Virus record (IMG/VR): IMGVR_UViG_3300045240_000141
Location: 1 to 45,517 of that record
Length of the DNA stretch: 45,517 bases
Origin: a virus
Strand: one strand, 5' to 3'
A program made the translations under genes and the position numbers. Below the pieces are notes generated by a model. That model made no database searches and was not told where the DNA came from. It worked only from the letters and a program-made list of their open reading frames with translations. Below are positions 26,890 to 34,099 of this stretch, in pieces. How positions within the stretch are numbered: the first letter of the stretch is position 1; the number at the start of each line of letters is the position of its first letter.

Positions 26890-28388
26890 TTCCCGCCCCC
26901 CATCATTTGCGCCAGCTCGTCCCCCAGCTCCTGACTATTCCCCGTCGAGGGCTTGTCGAGGTCTTCCATCCTCTTCAGACACATCCCGTAGTAGTCCGCT
27001 TCCTGTTCCAGCACCGTCGCCGCGCACTTCATTTGATGAGCAGCTTCAAGCGTCGTACCGGACCCGCCGAAGCAGTCGAGTACCGTATCTCCAGGTCGAA
27101 CACTTCGCTTGAGAAGATCGGAGAAAAGTGCCACAGGTTTCTGTGCGCCATGTAGGAACCCACCTTCTGCCACCGTCGAGATGACATCCGGATAGATTGC
27201 TGTGACGGGCTTGTGTCCCTTAATAGCGTACAGAATGATTTCGTACTGACGACGGGGCCCTTCAGTAGGCAGAGGCACGCGGCCGCTGTTTGGCTTATGG
27301 GCAATGAAAGGAGTTCGGAAAACATACCATCCCGCCTGTTGCATCAGGGCTTTGAGTTCGTGAAACTTGTCGAAGTCACAAAAGACGTAAGCGTGGGCCT
27401 GCGTTTTTGCGACTTTGAAGGAAAGGGGACACCATTCCTGCATGAGGGCTCGCCATGCCTCTGGACTGTCGTCGTAATGATGCTCGTTGTTAGCCAAGCG
27501 ACCCCCACCGCCGTCACCAAATTGGTCAGCGCCCATGCCATAAGGAGGATCGGTAAGGATGACGTCGAAGGTTTCATCTGTTGCTTTCATCCACGTGAGA
27601 CAGGAAACGTTGAGGACTTTGTGCAGACTTTTGGTGAAGGTGGCGCCGACGCTCTTGGCAAGCGCGACGTTCTTCGCAGACTCTTCTTGCCGCTTGAGGA
27701 TCTTGAAAGCCTCTTCCGTGTTCTTCGCCTTGGCTACCTCGGGATTGTCCAGATGCCGGGCCACCAGGATCTCCTTCCGGACACTTTCCTGATACGACCC
27801 GTCGGACCTCCCCTTCACTTCCATCGCTGTGTCCGCAACAGTGTGCACTCTCCCTGCCTGATTGGCCTGTGCCGTCCGCAGCCGGTGCAGCCGGGCCATG
27901 GCTTCCGCACTCTCTTGCCATGTGAGAGCTTCCCGGCGAAGATTCTCATCAAGCTCCGCCTCTTCGGCTTCCAGCGGAGTCAGCTCTCCGAGCGTAACAT
28001 AGGGGACTTGCCCCTCGGGGATCACTTGATTGTTGTACGAAACCGGTGAACCCAGCAGCCACATTTCTTGCAGCGCCCGCAGACGTCTTTCACCTGCCAC
28101 AAGGGTCCAAACACCCGCATCCTGCCGCATGACGGGCGCGTGCAGAAGTCCCTTCGAGGAGATACTATCGGTAAGCTCGCCGAGGGCTTCAGGTCGGAAG
28201 GCTTTGCGCTGGCGATCGGGGCGGATGTTGATTGCGCTGAGTGGGAGAGTTTGCATGGTAGGGGGTTGGTAGCAGGTTGGGAGGGGGAGGCCGTTTGGCA
28301 TGGTGCCGCGCGGGGGGCGAAAACGACCCATGTCGGGCCGTTGGTAGAGTTTGGTACATGGGTAGCCACTCGACGAAAAACGGCGCAT
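26886..28388 (-). CDS. ParB-domain / DNA methyltransferase fusion
   Basis: A 500-residue protein. Residues about 50-170 are a ParB/Srx-like domain (ALGELTDSISSKGLLHAPV; VAGERRLRAL at 97-106). Residues about 245-470 are a beta-class amino-methyltransferase with DPPYG (280-284) before FGGSGTT (440-446), expected to methylate adenine N6 or cytosine N4. Such fusions are known in phages and may mark phage DNA against host restriction. The start is uncertain: ATG 28388 gives this length but has no ribosome site, and Met45 (ATG 28256) begins right at the ParB domain. A parS-like DNA site lies at 43532. Confidence 0.8.
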   Translation of the reverse strand: MRRFSSSGYPCTKLYQRPDMGRFRPPRGTMPNGLPLPTCYQPPTMQTLPLSAINIRPDRQRKAFRPEALGELTDSISSKGLLHAPVMRQDAGVWTLVAGERRLRALQEMWLLGSPVSYNNQVIPEGQVPYVTLGELTPLEAEEAELDENLRREALTWQESAEAMARLHRLRTAQANQAGRVHTVADTAMEVKGRSDGSYQESVRKEILVARHLDNPEVAKAKNTEEAFKILKRQEESAKNVALAKSVGATFTKSLHKVLNVSCLTWMKATDETFDVILTDPPYGMGADQFGDGGGGRLANNEHHYDDSPEAWRALMQEWCPLSFKVAKTQAHAYVFCDFDKFHELKALMQQAGWYVFRTPFIAHKPNSGRVPLPTEGPRRQYEIILYAIKGHKPVTAIYPDVISTVAEGGFLHGAQKPVALFSDLLKRSVRPGDTVLDCFGGSGTTLEAAHQMKCAATVLEQEADYYGMCLKRMEDLDKPSTGNSQELGDELAQMMGGGK

Positions 28389-28412
28389 ACGGCCGCAAAT
28401 AAATCGTGTGGA

Positions 28413-28646
28413 TTATTCATCGTGACCACCCAGTCGGAAAATCCGGCCATTGAAGTACCTGCGGAGCAAGTACCCACGGATGAAGGAGACGAGAGTGAAC
28501 CAGGCGGTGATTTGGAGGTTCGTGGAGAAGCTGGTCTCAACGTCGTAAGCGTAGAATGTTACGAGCTGAGTTGCCAAGGCAATCAGGAAGCCGACTGCGA
28601 TATTGGCAAATGATTCCAGAAGGGAATCGAAGCGAGATTGGGGCAT
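28413..28646 (-). CDS. DUF7220-like small membrane protein
   Basis: A 77-residue protein with two hydrophobic helices (about 14-34, IAVGFLIALATQLVTFYAY, and 46-63, ITAWFTLVSFIRGYLL) and the pattern QSRFDSLLES...RGYLLRRYFN seen in a family of tiny phage membrane proteins. ATG 28646 is chosen because AAGGAG (28654-28659) lies 7 bases upstream; a start at 28676 lacks one. Function is unknown, probably inner membrane. Confidence 0.7.
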   Translation of the reverse strand: MPQSRFDSLLESFANIAVGFLIALATQLVTFYAYDVETSFSTNLQITAWFTLVSFIRGYLLRRYFNGRIFRLGGHDE

Positions 28647-28679
28647 CGGGAAGCTCCTTGGGCAATTGCCGTTCAAGGG

Positions 28680-28708
28680 GGCTTGCCAGGGGATGAGTCT
28701 GGCAAGCC
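28680..28708. terminator. 10-bp hairpin between small early genes
   Basis: GGCTTGCCAG (28680-28689) pairs with CTGGCAAGCC (28699-28708) around a 9-base loop. It lies just past the stop of the gene at 28737-28976 in the leftward direction. There is no long U run after it, so it may be a weak terminator or a processing site. Confidence 0.4.
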
Positions 28709-28736
28709 TAGGAGGTGGGGGCGAACCCCAGGAAAG

Positions 28737-28976
28737 TTAGTCTTCTTCGCCTTCTTCAGGGCCTGAATAATCGTTCAGCCCGTAGTCGACGGCGTCGAAG
28801 GGTTCGATTTCCGTGCCATCCTCCGAGGAGGCTTCCACCGTAACGCCTTCTTGCGCGTCGATGACCCAGGTGCTGTAGCCAAGTTGCGTGGCAACGTTGC
28901 GGGCGACTTCCAGGTCGTTAGTGCCCGAGGGTTCCGTGCCGTCGAGGCTGAGGATGAAGTAGCGGAAGTGTGCCAT
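28737..28976 (-). CDS. hypothetical acidic protein
   Basis: A 79-residue protein, beta-rich at the start (HFRYFILSLDG), with a strongly acidic C-terminus ending GPEEGEED. AAGGAA lies upstream of ATG 28976. Acidic small early proteins in phages sometimes mimic DNA, but there is no specific evidence for that here. It is preceded upstream by the SSB-like gene and probably shares its transcript. Confidence 0.55.
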   Translation of the reverse strand: MAHFRYFILSLDGTEPSGTNDLEVARNVATQLGYSTWVIDAQEGVTVEASSEDGTEIEPFDAVDYGLNDYSGPEEGEED

Positions 28977-29070
28977 GGGAGTTCCTTATGTTCTATAGCT
29001 TGGGGGAAGAAGGAAGAGGAGAGAGAGAGGTGGAGGCACGGGGATGGCCTGCCTCTCTCCGTTCGTTACC

Positions 29071-29517
29071 TTACAGCGGTGCGACCTTCTTGATTTCGGC
29101 GTAGGTGTCTTCGCCGTCGACGCGGTGGCTCACCGTCACCTTGCCGGCTTGCCCCGGCAGCATCGAGAAGGAGAAGGGCTGGCCCGGCTTGTTCAGGTTG
29201 AGGGCTTCACGCAGACGGCCCAGACCGACGTTCTTGCCCTTGCCCATGTCCAAGCCACCGCCCGGGGTCATGTCGAGCATGATGCCTTGGCGGCAGGTGA
29301 CCGTCGGACGGCCCAGCTCTTGCTTGACGGCTTCGTCGTCGATGAGCCAGGTGACGTCAAGGGTAACCCCGGACATCGTGCCGTCTTTGGAGGTCCACTG
29401 GCGGGCAGCGACCTTGTCGACGATGCCGGTGAATTCGCCAGCCGGTACGGGGATGACCTTGGTGTCGTTGGCGCTGTTGATGGAAGAGTCGAGGAAGCTT
29501 TGTGGGTCGAAGGACAT
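29071..29517 (-). CDS. putative single-stranded DNA-binding protein
   Basis: A 148-residue protein. It has a beta-rich body (GEFTGIVDKVAARQW, SGVTLDVTWLID, PFSFSMLPGQAGKVTVSHR) and a helical motif GGLDMGKGKNVGLGRLREAL (about 94-113). Proteins of this type sit with phage replication and Sak4 genes and are often OB-fold-like. Sak4 annealases work with a cognate SSB, and a Sak4-type gene lies 1.4 kb upstream, so an SSB role is inferred. ATG 29517 is chosen over 29580 because it begins the conserved SFDPQSFL and has GGAAAAA upstream. A long leader with structured elements and a near-consensus promoter lies upstream. Confidence 0.5.
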   Translation of the reverse strand: MSFDPQSFLDSSINSANDTKVIPVPAGEFTGIVDKVAARQWTSKDGTMSGVTLDVTWLIDDEAVKQELGRPTVTCRQGIMLDMTPGGGLDMGKGKNVGLGRLREALNLNKPGQPFSFSMLPGQAGKVTVSHRVDGEDTYAEIKKVAPL

Positions 29518-29621
29518 GGTTTTTCCAATACGAAAAGGTTGAAAGTCAAAGGTCAAATGGCAAAGGTAGAAGGGGTGCACCAGGATTCCCGGTGCGTTCT
29601 ATCTCTGGGAGGGGGCTCCGT

Positions 29622-29665
29622 CAATTAATACCTCACATTACTGGCTAGTAATATGCGGCAATAAC
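29622..29665. repeat. dispersed palindrome copy 7
   Basis: Core ACATTAC 29635-29641, loop TGGCTA, GTAATAT 29648-29654. Arms CCTCAC/ATGCGG (orientation A); flanks TTAATA and CAATAAC. It lies in the leader of the SSB-like gene. Confidence 0.9.
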
Positions 29666-29680
29666 TACCGGGGAACACTC

Positions 29681-29714
29681 CGCACTGCTTTCTAGAGATT
29701 AGAGAAACAGTGCG
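29681..29714 (-). ncRNA. hairpin in SSB-like leader
   Basis: CGCACTG (29681-29687) pairs with CAGTGCG (29708-29714). Inside, TTTCT pairs with AGAAA after a one-base bulge, giving about 12 base pairs. It lies between the three-way junction candidate and palindrome copy 7 on the leftward transcript. Confidence 0.45.
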
Positions 29715-29745
29715 CAGGGCTCGGAAGAACAGAAGAGCAGTGGTG

Positions 29746-29813
29746 GATGTCCGGGGGGGTTGCTTTGACGCCTCTCGGCGTACCCGTTTTTTGGGCAGCT
29801 GACCCCGGACATC
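29746..29813 (-). ncRNA. three-way-junction structured RNA candidate
   Basis: On the minus strand, an 11-bp closing stem pairs GATGTCCGGGG (29813-29803) with CCCCGGACATC (29756-29746). Inside it, GCCC/GGGT (29796-29793 with 29785-29782) forms a small A-rich-loop hairpin. Directly abutting it, ACGCC-GAGA-GGCGT (29781-29768) is a 5-bp stem capped by a GNRA-type tetraloop. It starts about 35 bases after the predicted transcription start. Alternatively, the plus strand gives a weak rightward terminator (ACGCC-TCTC-GGCGT followed by six T). A regulatory leader or small RNA is inferred. Confidence 0.45.
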
Positions 29814-29855
29814 GTCTGGGCATACTCGGTGATACCGGAAATCCCAATACAGGGA

Positions 29856-29883
29856 ATTATATGTGTGTGTCGCTAGCGGTCAA
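29856..29883 (-). promoter_or_regulatory. sigma70-type promoter, leftward
   Basis: TTGACC (-35, 29883-29878) and TATAAT (-10, 29861-29856) are separated by 16 bases on the minus strand, an 11/12 match to the bacterial consensus. TCCC follows the -10. It would drive the structured leader and the SSB-like, membrane-protein, methyltransferase and polymerase genes. Confidence 0.6.
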
Positions 29884-29913
29884 TCGTTTGGCTTCAATTC
29901 TGTGTGGCAATTT

Positions 29914-30108
29914 TCACACTACTGCGGTGGGCGGAAGAGTGCTCGCACGGGCGTCTGCGATCTTCTGCTGTGTGTCCTCCAGGTCGGCTTGAAGCTGTGT
30001 ACGCTTTTCCGGCGGCATTGGGCGAAGCAGCTGCTGCTCCAGGTCATTGTGCTGGATGACGAGTGCCTGGAGGTTGTCCAGCAGGTCTGCGAGTTGGCCG
30101 AGTGTCAT
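29914..30108 (-). CDS. small helical protein
   Basis: A 64-residue, almost entirely helical protein (TLGQLADLLDNLQALVIQH...EKRTQLQADLEDTQQKIADA), consistent with a short coiled coil. ATG 30108 has an AAGGAGG site 7 bases upstream and overlaps the preceding stop in ATGA; a longer in-frame extension to 30243 lacks this support. The predicted promoter at 29856 begins within 60 bases after its stop. Function unknown. Confidence 0.65.
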   Translation of the reverse strand: MTLGQLADLLDNLQALVIQHNDLEQQLLRPMPPEKRTQLQADLEDTQQKIADARASTLPPTAVV

Positions 30109-30407
30109 GCTGCGCCTCCTTCTTCTTCTGTGTGTGCACGGGTGTACCCCTCTTCGAAGGGCGCCGCCGGACTGTAGCTGGTGTAGCCGTCGGCGTACTG
30201 AATGAGGTAGCCTCCTGCTTGTGGCCGGTGCTTCTGTACCCATTCGATGTCCACGGTGAGGTCTGACGGTACATTGGTGCCGAGTTCCAGCTGCAGTGCC
30301 TGTGTATAGTCTTCTTGCAGCGGGCGGATGCTCATGATCTTCGCCGCGCGCACCTGTTTGTGGCAGGTGTACAGCGGCAGATTCATGTTTGGGAAGTTTT
30401 TTGACAT
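30105..30407 (-). CDS. hypothetical protein with GYTSYSPAAPFEEGY motif
   Basis: A 100-residue protein. The C-terminal half carries KHRPQAGGYLIQYADGYTSY and a following FEEGYT, a pattern I associate with small early phage proteins of unknown function. AAAGGA lies upstream of ATG 30407. Palindrome copy 8 lies 20 bases upstream of the start. It ends ATGA-coupled with the next gene. Confidence 0.65.
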   Translation of the reverse strand: MSKNFPNMNLPLYTCHKQVRAAKIMSIRPLQEDYTQALQLELGTNVPSDLTVDIEWVQKHRPQAGGYLIQYADGYTSYSPAAPFEEGYTRAHTEEEGGAA

Positions 30408-30427
30408 ACTGATGGTCCTTTTCGTGG

Positions 30428-30470
30428 GTTATTCCCGCACATTACTAGCGAGTAATGTGAGGTATTAATT
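30428..30470. repeat. dispersed palindrome copy 8
   Basis: Core ACATTAC 30439-30445, loop TAGCGA, GTAATGT 30452-30458. Arms CCGCAC/GTGAGG (orientation B); flanks GTTATTC and TATTAATT. It separates the Sak4 cluster from the gene at 30105-30407. Confidence 0.9.
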
Positions 30471-30471
30471 C

Positions 30472-30933
30472 CTAATAATAGTTACTGTCCCTCCCCTTCC
30501 TTGCTGCTTGGCAGCCGGCGCAGCTGCACCCATGATCAGTATAGGTGGGATTGGGCGCCATGGGCTTCGGCTGCGCTGTCCACCCCTTCTGTGCCTGCGC
30601 CTGTGTGTGCTTCAGCCGCAGCGCTTGGCGGTCCTTTTCCAACTGCTTCAGCAGCTTCACCGTGTCTTCCCAGCGAACTTCCAGGCTGGCCTGCTCCCTC
30701 AGCGCTTCTGGGTTGAACAGGACCTCTCCGGGGCGGCTGGTGAAGTCGAAACCCTGCAATTGCAGCTTCTCCACTATTCCTTCCATGAGAAAGCGGAGGC
30801 TCCGGTTGGCATCTTCCCCCATCCGGTGATCCTGAATGTCCACCCCCCGTCCAGGCTTCCGTGCGGCCGACCCCAGAAGGAACAGTGCGATGCCTGTGGA
30901 CCGGCCAGTCCGTCGATTCAGATCTTCGCTCAT
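30472..30933 (-). CDS. hypothetical protein with C-terminal cysteine cluster
   Basis: A 153-residue protein. The first part has a beta/helix mix (RSTGIALFLLGSAARKPGRG), the middle is a helical segment (WEDTVKLLKQLEKDRQALRLKH), and the end has HGCSCAGC near 138-145, a possible metal site. ATG 30933 overlaps the Sak4 stop as ATGA, so it is translated together with the ATPase and may be its partner in recombination. An in-frame extension to 31077 runs inside the Sak4 gene and was not used. Confidence 0.6.
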   Translation of the reverse strand: MSEDLNRRTGRSTGIALFLLGSAARKPGRGVDIQDHRMGEDANRSLRFLMEGIVEKLQLQGFDFTSRPGEVLFNPEALREQASLEVRWEDTVKLLKQLEKDRQALRLKHTQAQAQKGWTAQPKPMAPNPTYTDHGCSCAGCQAARKGRDSNYY

Positions 30934-31817
30934 GCCGCAGCTCCTTGTACTTCCACTTCCAGTACTCCTCCGCGGCTCAGCCACTTGTCCACAATGGGCT
31001 TGAAGCTCGGGGGCATGCCACTTCTGATGGGCAGATTCCGCGTCTTCACATCCGCAAGCGCGCTGCCTGTGTCCCAATAGAACTTATCCCCTTCGCGGAC
31101 GCTCAGAATGACGTCGCTGAACATCGGCACAACTTCCGGACCGAGGGCTTTGCCCAGACTTTTGAGGGTGATCTTCACACCTCCGAGCACCTGATCGGTC
31201 TCCCTGTCCACATGAGCCAGCATCACGAAGTGACACTTCAGCTGATTGGTGATCATGTGGAGGAGGGTCGAGACCTGCCGCTGCGCAATGCCCCAGTCGG
31301 ACTGGTTTTGAACGGGTTTCCCACCAACGACAAGGCCCATCGCTGCTCTTGCAAGACCTGCCATTCCGTCAATGGCAAGGCATCTGCCGGGCCCCCACTC
31401 GTCGGTGGCGCCGAAGGTTTTACCGGTTCTGTCACATTTGAAGTCATTGAGACTCTCCAGAATGAGTTCGAAAGTGTTGTGCTTCCTGCGATCGGGGTCG
31501 GCCATCTTCGCAAGAGCATCCAAGCTCATGGTATTGACCTTTTTTGCTTGTGCGAGTAGATCTGTGAATTTGGCCTTCGGCGCTTCGATAATGTGCCAGT
31601 GGACGCCTTCCGGTACGGGCAGTCCCCGGTCGGTCCAGTAGCCAAGGAGGGATTCCAACCCTGGCTCCAACCCCATGTAGAACAGCTCCACGCCAGCATC
31701 CACCAGTGTGCCCAAGGCGAAGGTTTTGCCAGTGCCTGGAGGCCCCATCAGGAGGACGTTGACGCCAGGAAGGAGGCTTTCGCCTGAGGCGATGGGGGTT
31801 GCGACTTCGATTGTCAT
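30930..31817 (-). CDS. Sak4-like RecA-fold ATPase
   Basis: A 295-residue RecA-core ATPase. Walker A GPPGTGKT is at residues 25-32, a Walker B-like RCLAIDGMAGLA is near 145-156, and HFVMLAHVDRET (about 196-207) is a conserved late strand of this group. Size and compact core match the Sak4-type annealing ATPases of phages rather than full RecA. Sak4 proteins promote single-strand annealing and recombination, usually with a phage SSB. Nearby SSB-like (29071) and Cas4/RecB-like (32394) genes complete a recombination set. This activity is a candidate source of the inverted palindromes. AAAGGAAAA precedes ATG 31817. Confidence 0.7.
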   Translation of the reverse strand: MTIEVATPIASGESLLPGVNVLLMGPPGTGKTFALGTLVDAGVELFYMGLEPGLESLLGYWTDRGLPVPEGVHWHIIEAPKAKFTDLLAQAKKVNTMSLDALAKMADPDRRKHNTFELILESLNDFKCDRTGKTFGATDEWGPGRCLAIDGMAGLARAAMGLVVGGKPVQNQSDWGIAQRQVSTLLHMITNQLKCHFVMLAHVDRETDQVLGGVKITLKSLGKALGPEVVPMFSDVILSVREGDKFYWDTGSALADVKTRNLPIRSGMPPSFKPIVDKWLSRGGVLEVEVQGAAA

Positions 31818-32080
31818 TGATTTTCCTTTGCTTGGCGTTCCCGCCGGTTGTTGAAATTGTCCCAGTGATCCTTCACAAACTCATTGTAGCATGGGACGGC
31901 ATCCCTGCGACGCTTTTCTTCTGCCTCGTAGGCAAGTTGTAGGCGCCAATAGTACAAGCGTTGCTCTTCTGCGGCCAGTTTGTCATAAGAATCGATGACT
32001 CTGCAAACGAATCGCATGATTGCTGTGTACAGCCAGCAACCCAGAATGATCGTTCCGAAGATCAGGATCATGTAAATCAT
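31814..32080 (-). CDS. single-pass membrane protein
   Basis: An 88-residue protein with an N-terminal membrane helix (about 2-24, IYMILIFGTIILGCWLYTAI) followed by a charged cytoplasmic helix (AYEAEEKRRRDA). Start and stop overlap both neighbours in ATGA, so it is part of the Sak4 operon. Function unknown; an anchor for early complexes is possible. Confidence 0.6.
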   Translation of the reverse strand: MIYMILIFGTIILGCWLYTAIMRFVCRVIDSYDKLAAEEQRLYYWRLQLAYEAEEKRRRDAVPCYNEFVKDHWDNFNNRRERQAKENQ

Positions 32081-32391
32081 GGCGGGAATCCTTCCAAGAG
32101 TAAGTTAAGTTCCCTCTGCAGCAAGTCGTGGGGTAATGCCTCGGTGAAGTCACTGTCCCATCCTGTCCACACACTGCCATCCCCGCTGATCCTTCTGTGC
32201 TGCGGGCAGCCTCTGGTGAGGATGCTGAAGGGTCGACCTTCGACGGGGCAGACGGACCAGGAAGCGGCGCATGTGGGGCAGACGAAAGCATAGCCGTCCG
32301 GCGGCGAGCCGTCCTTGGTCCAGGTGGTTGGACGTCGGACGGCCGAGCCGAAGTACTGGCCCTCCACGGTGAAGTGTTGGGTCCAGGGCAT
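32077..32391 (-). CDS. small zinc-ribbon-like protein
   Basis: A 104-residue protein with FVCPTCAASWSVCP near 36-49 and a later CPQHRR, consistent with a zinc-binding site. A terminal helix LLQRELNLLLEG closes it. It starts two bases before the nuclease stop and ends ATGA-coupled to the membrane protein. Similar small proteins are common in early phage operons; function unknown. Confidence 0.6.
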   Translation of the reverse strand: MPWTQHFTVEGQYFGSAVRRPTTWTKDGSPPDGYAFVCPTCAASWSVCPVEGRPFSILTRGCPQHRRISGDGSVWTGWDSDFTEALPHDLLQRELNLLLEGFPP

Positions 32392-32393
32392 CT

Positions 32394-33443
32394 TCAGAGC
32401 CCCAATTCCTTCATGGCGTCACCGTCCATGCCCTGGGCACCGCCGCGCTCTTCTTCCAGCAGGGCGGCAGGAGGCAGGCTTGCGTCCCGGACGTAGCCCC
32501 AGGAAGCCTCGAACTCCGCTTCGGACAACTCTCGACGGGCCAGCGGATCCCAGACCTTCTTCTGGAAGTATACGGGCATCAGACCATCCGGGTCACTGCT
32601 CTTGCACACCTTGGAAAAGGTGCACCCGCCGTAGTCATTGCACGCGCCTTCAAGCTGCCAATCCCAGTACCCTTCCTGCCAGCACGCAATCATCCGGCGA
32701 ACATCCCGCAGCATCTGCTCGTACCAGCGATCCGTCTCGTAGTCGGTACGGTAGGTAGGCACTTCCAGGGTGTCGTACTTTGTCTTCAGGATACTCACTC
32801 CACGGACAATGTGCCCAGCAACTTTGATACCCTGCTTCCGTGCAGCCCACCCGTAGCCAGTAAATTGTGATCGCATCTCCCATTGCTTCCCCCATGACAT
32901 TCCCAAGCTGCTCGTGGTCTTCTCGTCGTAGATGTAGACTCCGCCTGCACGTTCAGCGATCATGTCGCTCCGCCCGGTGTACAGGATGGGGTCACCCGTC
33001 ACTGGATGTAGGATGTCGATCGGCTCCGCGAAGGAAAACTCGATGCCTCTTGCTCCACCTGGAAGGGTGATCGGGTTTGCCCCGTCCTCGCCAAGTGGAT
33101 AACGTTCAAAATAAAATTCAAGTGCTCCGCACATGCGTTCCAGGGACTTGGCAGATTCTGCTGGACACTCAAAATCTCCATAATGTCGAATGAGCGCTGC
33201 AAGCCCAGCAGATTCTGAGTCAGATAGTCCAAGCCCGCTAATGTAAAATGCACGTCGAGCTGCTTCAATTCCGCTTGCGAAAGCTCCTCCAGCCACGAGG
33301 TGCACGCTTTGAGCCTTGGGTTTGTAGTGCTGGACATACTGTCGGAAGAATTTTTGAGGGCAGCCACGGAATGTTCCTAAGATTGTGCTGTCGATGGTGT
33401 GAGGAAACATCGGGCGCACTTGGGGTTGAAGATTAGCGGGCAT
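32394..33443 (-). CDS. Cas4/RecB-like PD-(D/E)XK nuclease
   Basis: A 349-residue nuclease. The core GRSDMIAERAGGVYIYDEKT matches motifs II and III of the RecB family (D...DEK), followed by a conserved QFTGYGWA helix. Cysteines in CNDYGGCTFSKVC and an N-terminal RGCPQKFF segment suggest a Cas4-like iron-sulphur cluster. It would resect DNA ends for the nearby Sak4-type annealase. Met at 33443 is preferred because AAGG lies 6 bases upstream and the ORF then overlaps the HNH stop by only 11 bases; an upstream Met at 33491 would overlap it by 59. Confidence 0.75.
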   Translation of the reverse strand: MPANLQPQVRPMFPHTIDSTILGTFRGCPQKFFRQYVQHYKPKAQSVHLVAGGAFASGIEAARRAFYISGLGLSDSESAGLAALIRHYGDFECPAESAKSLERMCGALEFYFERYPLGEDGANPITLPGGARGIEFSFAEPIDILHPVTGDPILYTGRSDMIAERAGGVYIYDEKTTSSLGMSWGKQWEMRSQFTGYGWAARKQGIKVAGHIVRGVSILKTKYDTLEVPTYRTDYETDRWYEQMLRDVRRMIACWQEGYWDWQLEGACNDYGGCTFSKVCKSSDPDGLMPVYFQKKVWDPLARRELSEAEFEASWGYVRDASLPPAALLEEERGGAQGMDGDAMKELGL

Positions 33444-33804
33444 AACCATCCTTATATCTATTTCTGCGATACTCATTACGGCAGACAGCATGATAGAAAG
33501 TTGTAATATTTCGGCCAGATTTAATAACTGGCTTAAGATTCACTTCATCATCGTACTGTTTGCAGACGTAACACTTTTTCCAGTTTGCGTTGCCGCAGGC
33601 TTTTTGAGCCTCCAGGCGCATGTGAAGCAAATTGTGGTAGGCTTCATCAGGGCAGACAACTAAGTTGCTGTTCCTGTTGTTTGATCGATCTTCGTCGACG
33701 TGGTGGATAACGGCTCCTGGGGGCAGTGAGATTCCAATGGCATCTTCCACGATTGCTCGGTAGTCTCTTTTACCTTTTTCAGGTTCCAAGATAGGTCGTC
33801 CCAT
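33433..33804 (-). CDS. HNH endonuclease
   Basis: A 123-residue HNH nuclease: VIHHVDEDRSNNRNSNLVV (residues 32-50, with HH at 34-35 and N at 42-47), then H57 and H61, followed by a likely zinc pair KKCYVC near 76-81. This arrangement is typical of free-standing phage homing-type endonucleases. The DNA here looks visibly more AT-rich than neighbouring genes, which suggests recent acquisition. AGGAG precedes ATG 33804. It is inserted between early helper genes and the RecB-like nuclease. Confidence 0.85.
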   Translation of the reverse strand: MGRPILEPEKGKRDYRAIVEDAIGISLPPGAVIHHVDEDRSNNRNSNLVVCPDEAYHNLLHMRLEAQKACGNANWKKCYVCKQYDDEVNLKPVIKSGRNITTFYHAVCRNEYRRNRYKDGYAR

Positions 33805-33849
33805 TTTTGTAGCTCCTGTTCGGCTTCCTCCCCCATCGTGGGGAGTCCG

Positions 33850-34065
33850 TCAGAAGAACTCATTGAGCAGCTTGTCACTGTCAATGGCCGCTAGCTTCTC
33901 TTTCGCAGTAGTGCGCTTCGCACGGGCTGCGGTGCTGGTGGTGGAGGCTTCGACTCGTTCCTTGCGGATGGCCGCGAGAGCAGCACGCAGCTCTTCCGTG
34001 GTGAGAGTGCCATCGGCGGACTTACGTCGCCACTCTTGGATTTGGGATTGGATGATTTCACTCAC
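33850..34065 (-). CDS. small conserved early protein
   Basis: A 71-residue protein starting GTG 34065 with GAAGGAG six bases upstream. It reads SEIIQSQIQEWRRKSADGTLTTEEL near the start and SDKLLNEFF at the end, a form I recognise from many small podovirus/siphovirus early proteins of unknown function. It is helical and basic in the middle (SRAKRTTAKEK-type). A longer ORF to 34287 lies in the MazG gene and was not used. Confidence 0.65.
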   Translation of the reverse strand: MSEIIQSQIQEWRRKSADGTLTTEELRAALAAIRKERVEASTTSTAARAKRTTAKEKLAAIDSDKLLNEFF

Positions 34066-34099
34066 TTGGGCTCCTTCAGAAGGGATGGGGATGGTAGGG

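Larger units (their letters stand above)
29518..29913. other. 396-base gap with promoter, structured leader and palindrome
   Basis: No credible gene is seen here. In leftward order it contains a sigma70-like promoter (29856-29883), a three-way-junction RNA candidate (29746-29813), a hairpin with a 7-bp plus 5-bp interrupted stem (29681-29714), palindrome copy 7 (29622-29665), and then the SSB-like start. An 81-codon rightward ORF at 29747-29992 lacks a ribosome site and crosses these elements, so it was not called. Confidence 0.6.

Noticed and set aside
29622-29665. Palindrome flank TTAATACCTCAC resembles a T7-type promoter (TAATACGACTCAC).
   Set aside because: Two bases are missing in the core, the resemblance occurs on both strands of a palindrome, and no phage single-subunit RNA polymerase is encoded in the window.
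29747-29992. Rightward 81-codon ORF in the SSB-like leader gap.
   Set aside because: No ribosome site, wrong strand for the region, and it overlaps the promoter and structured elements.
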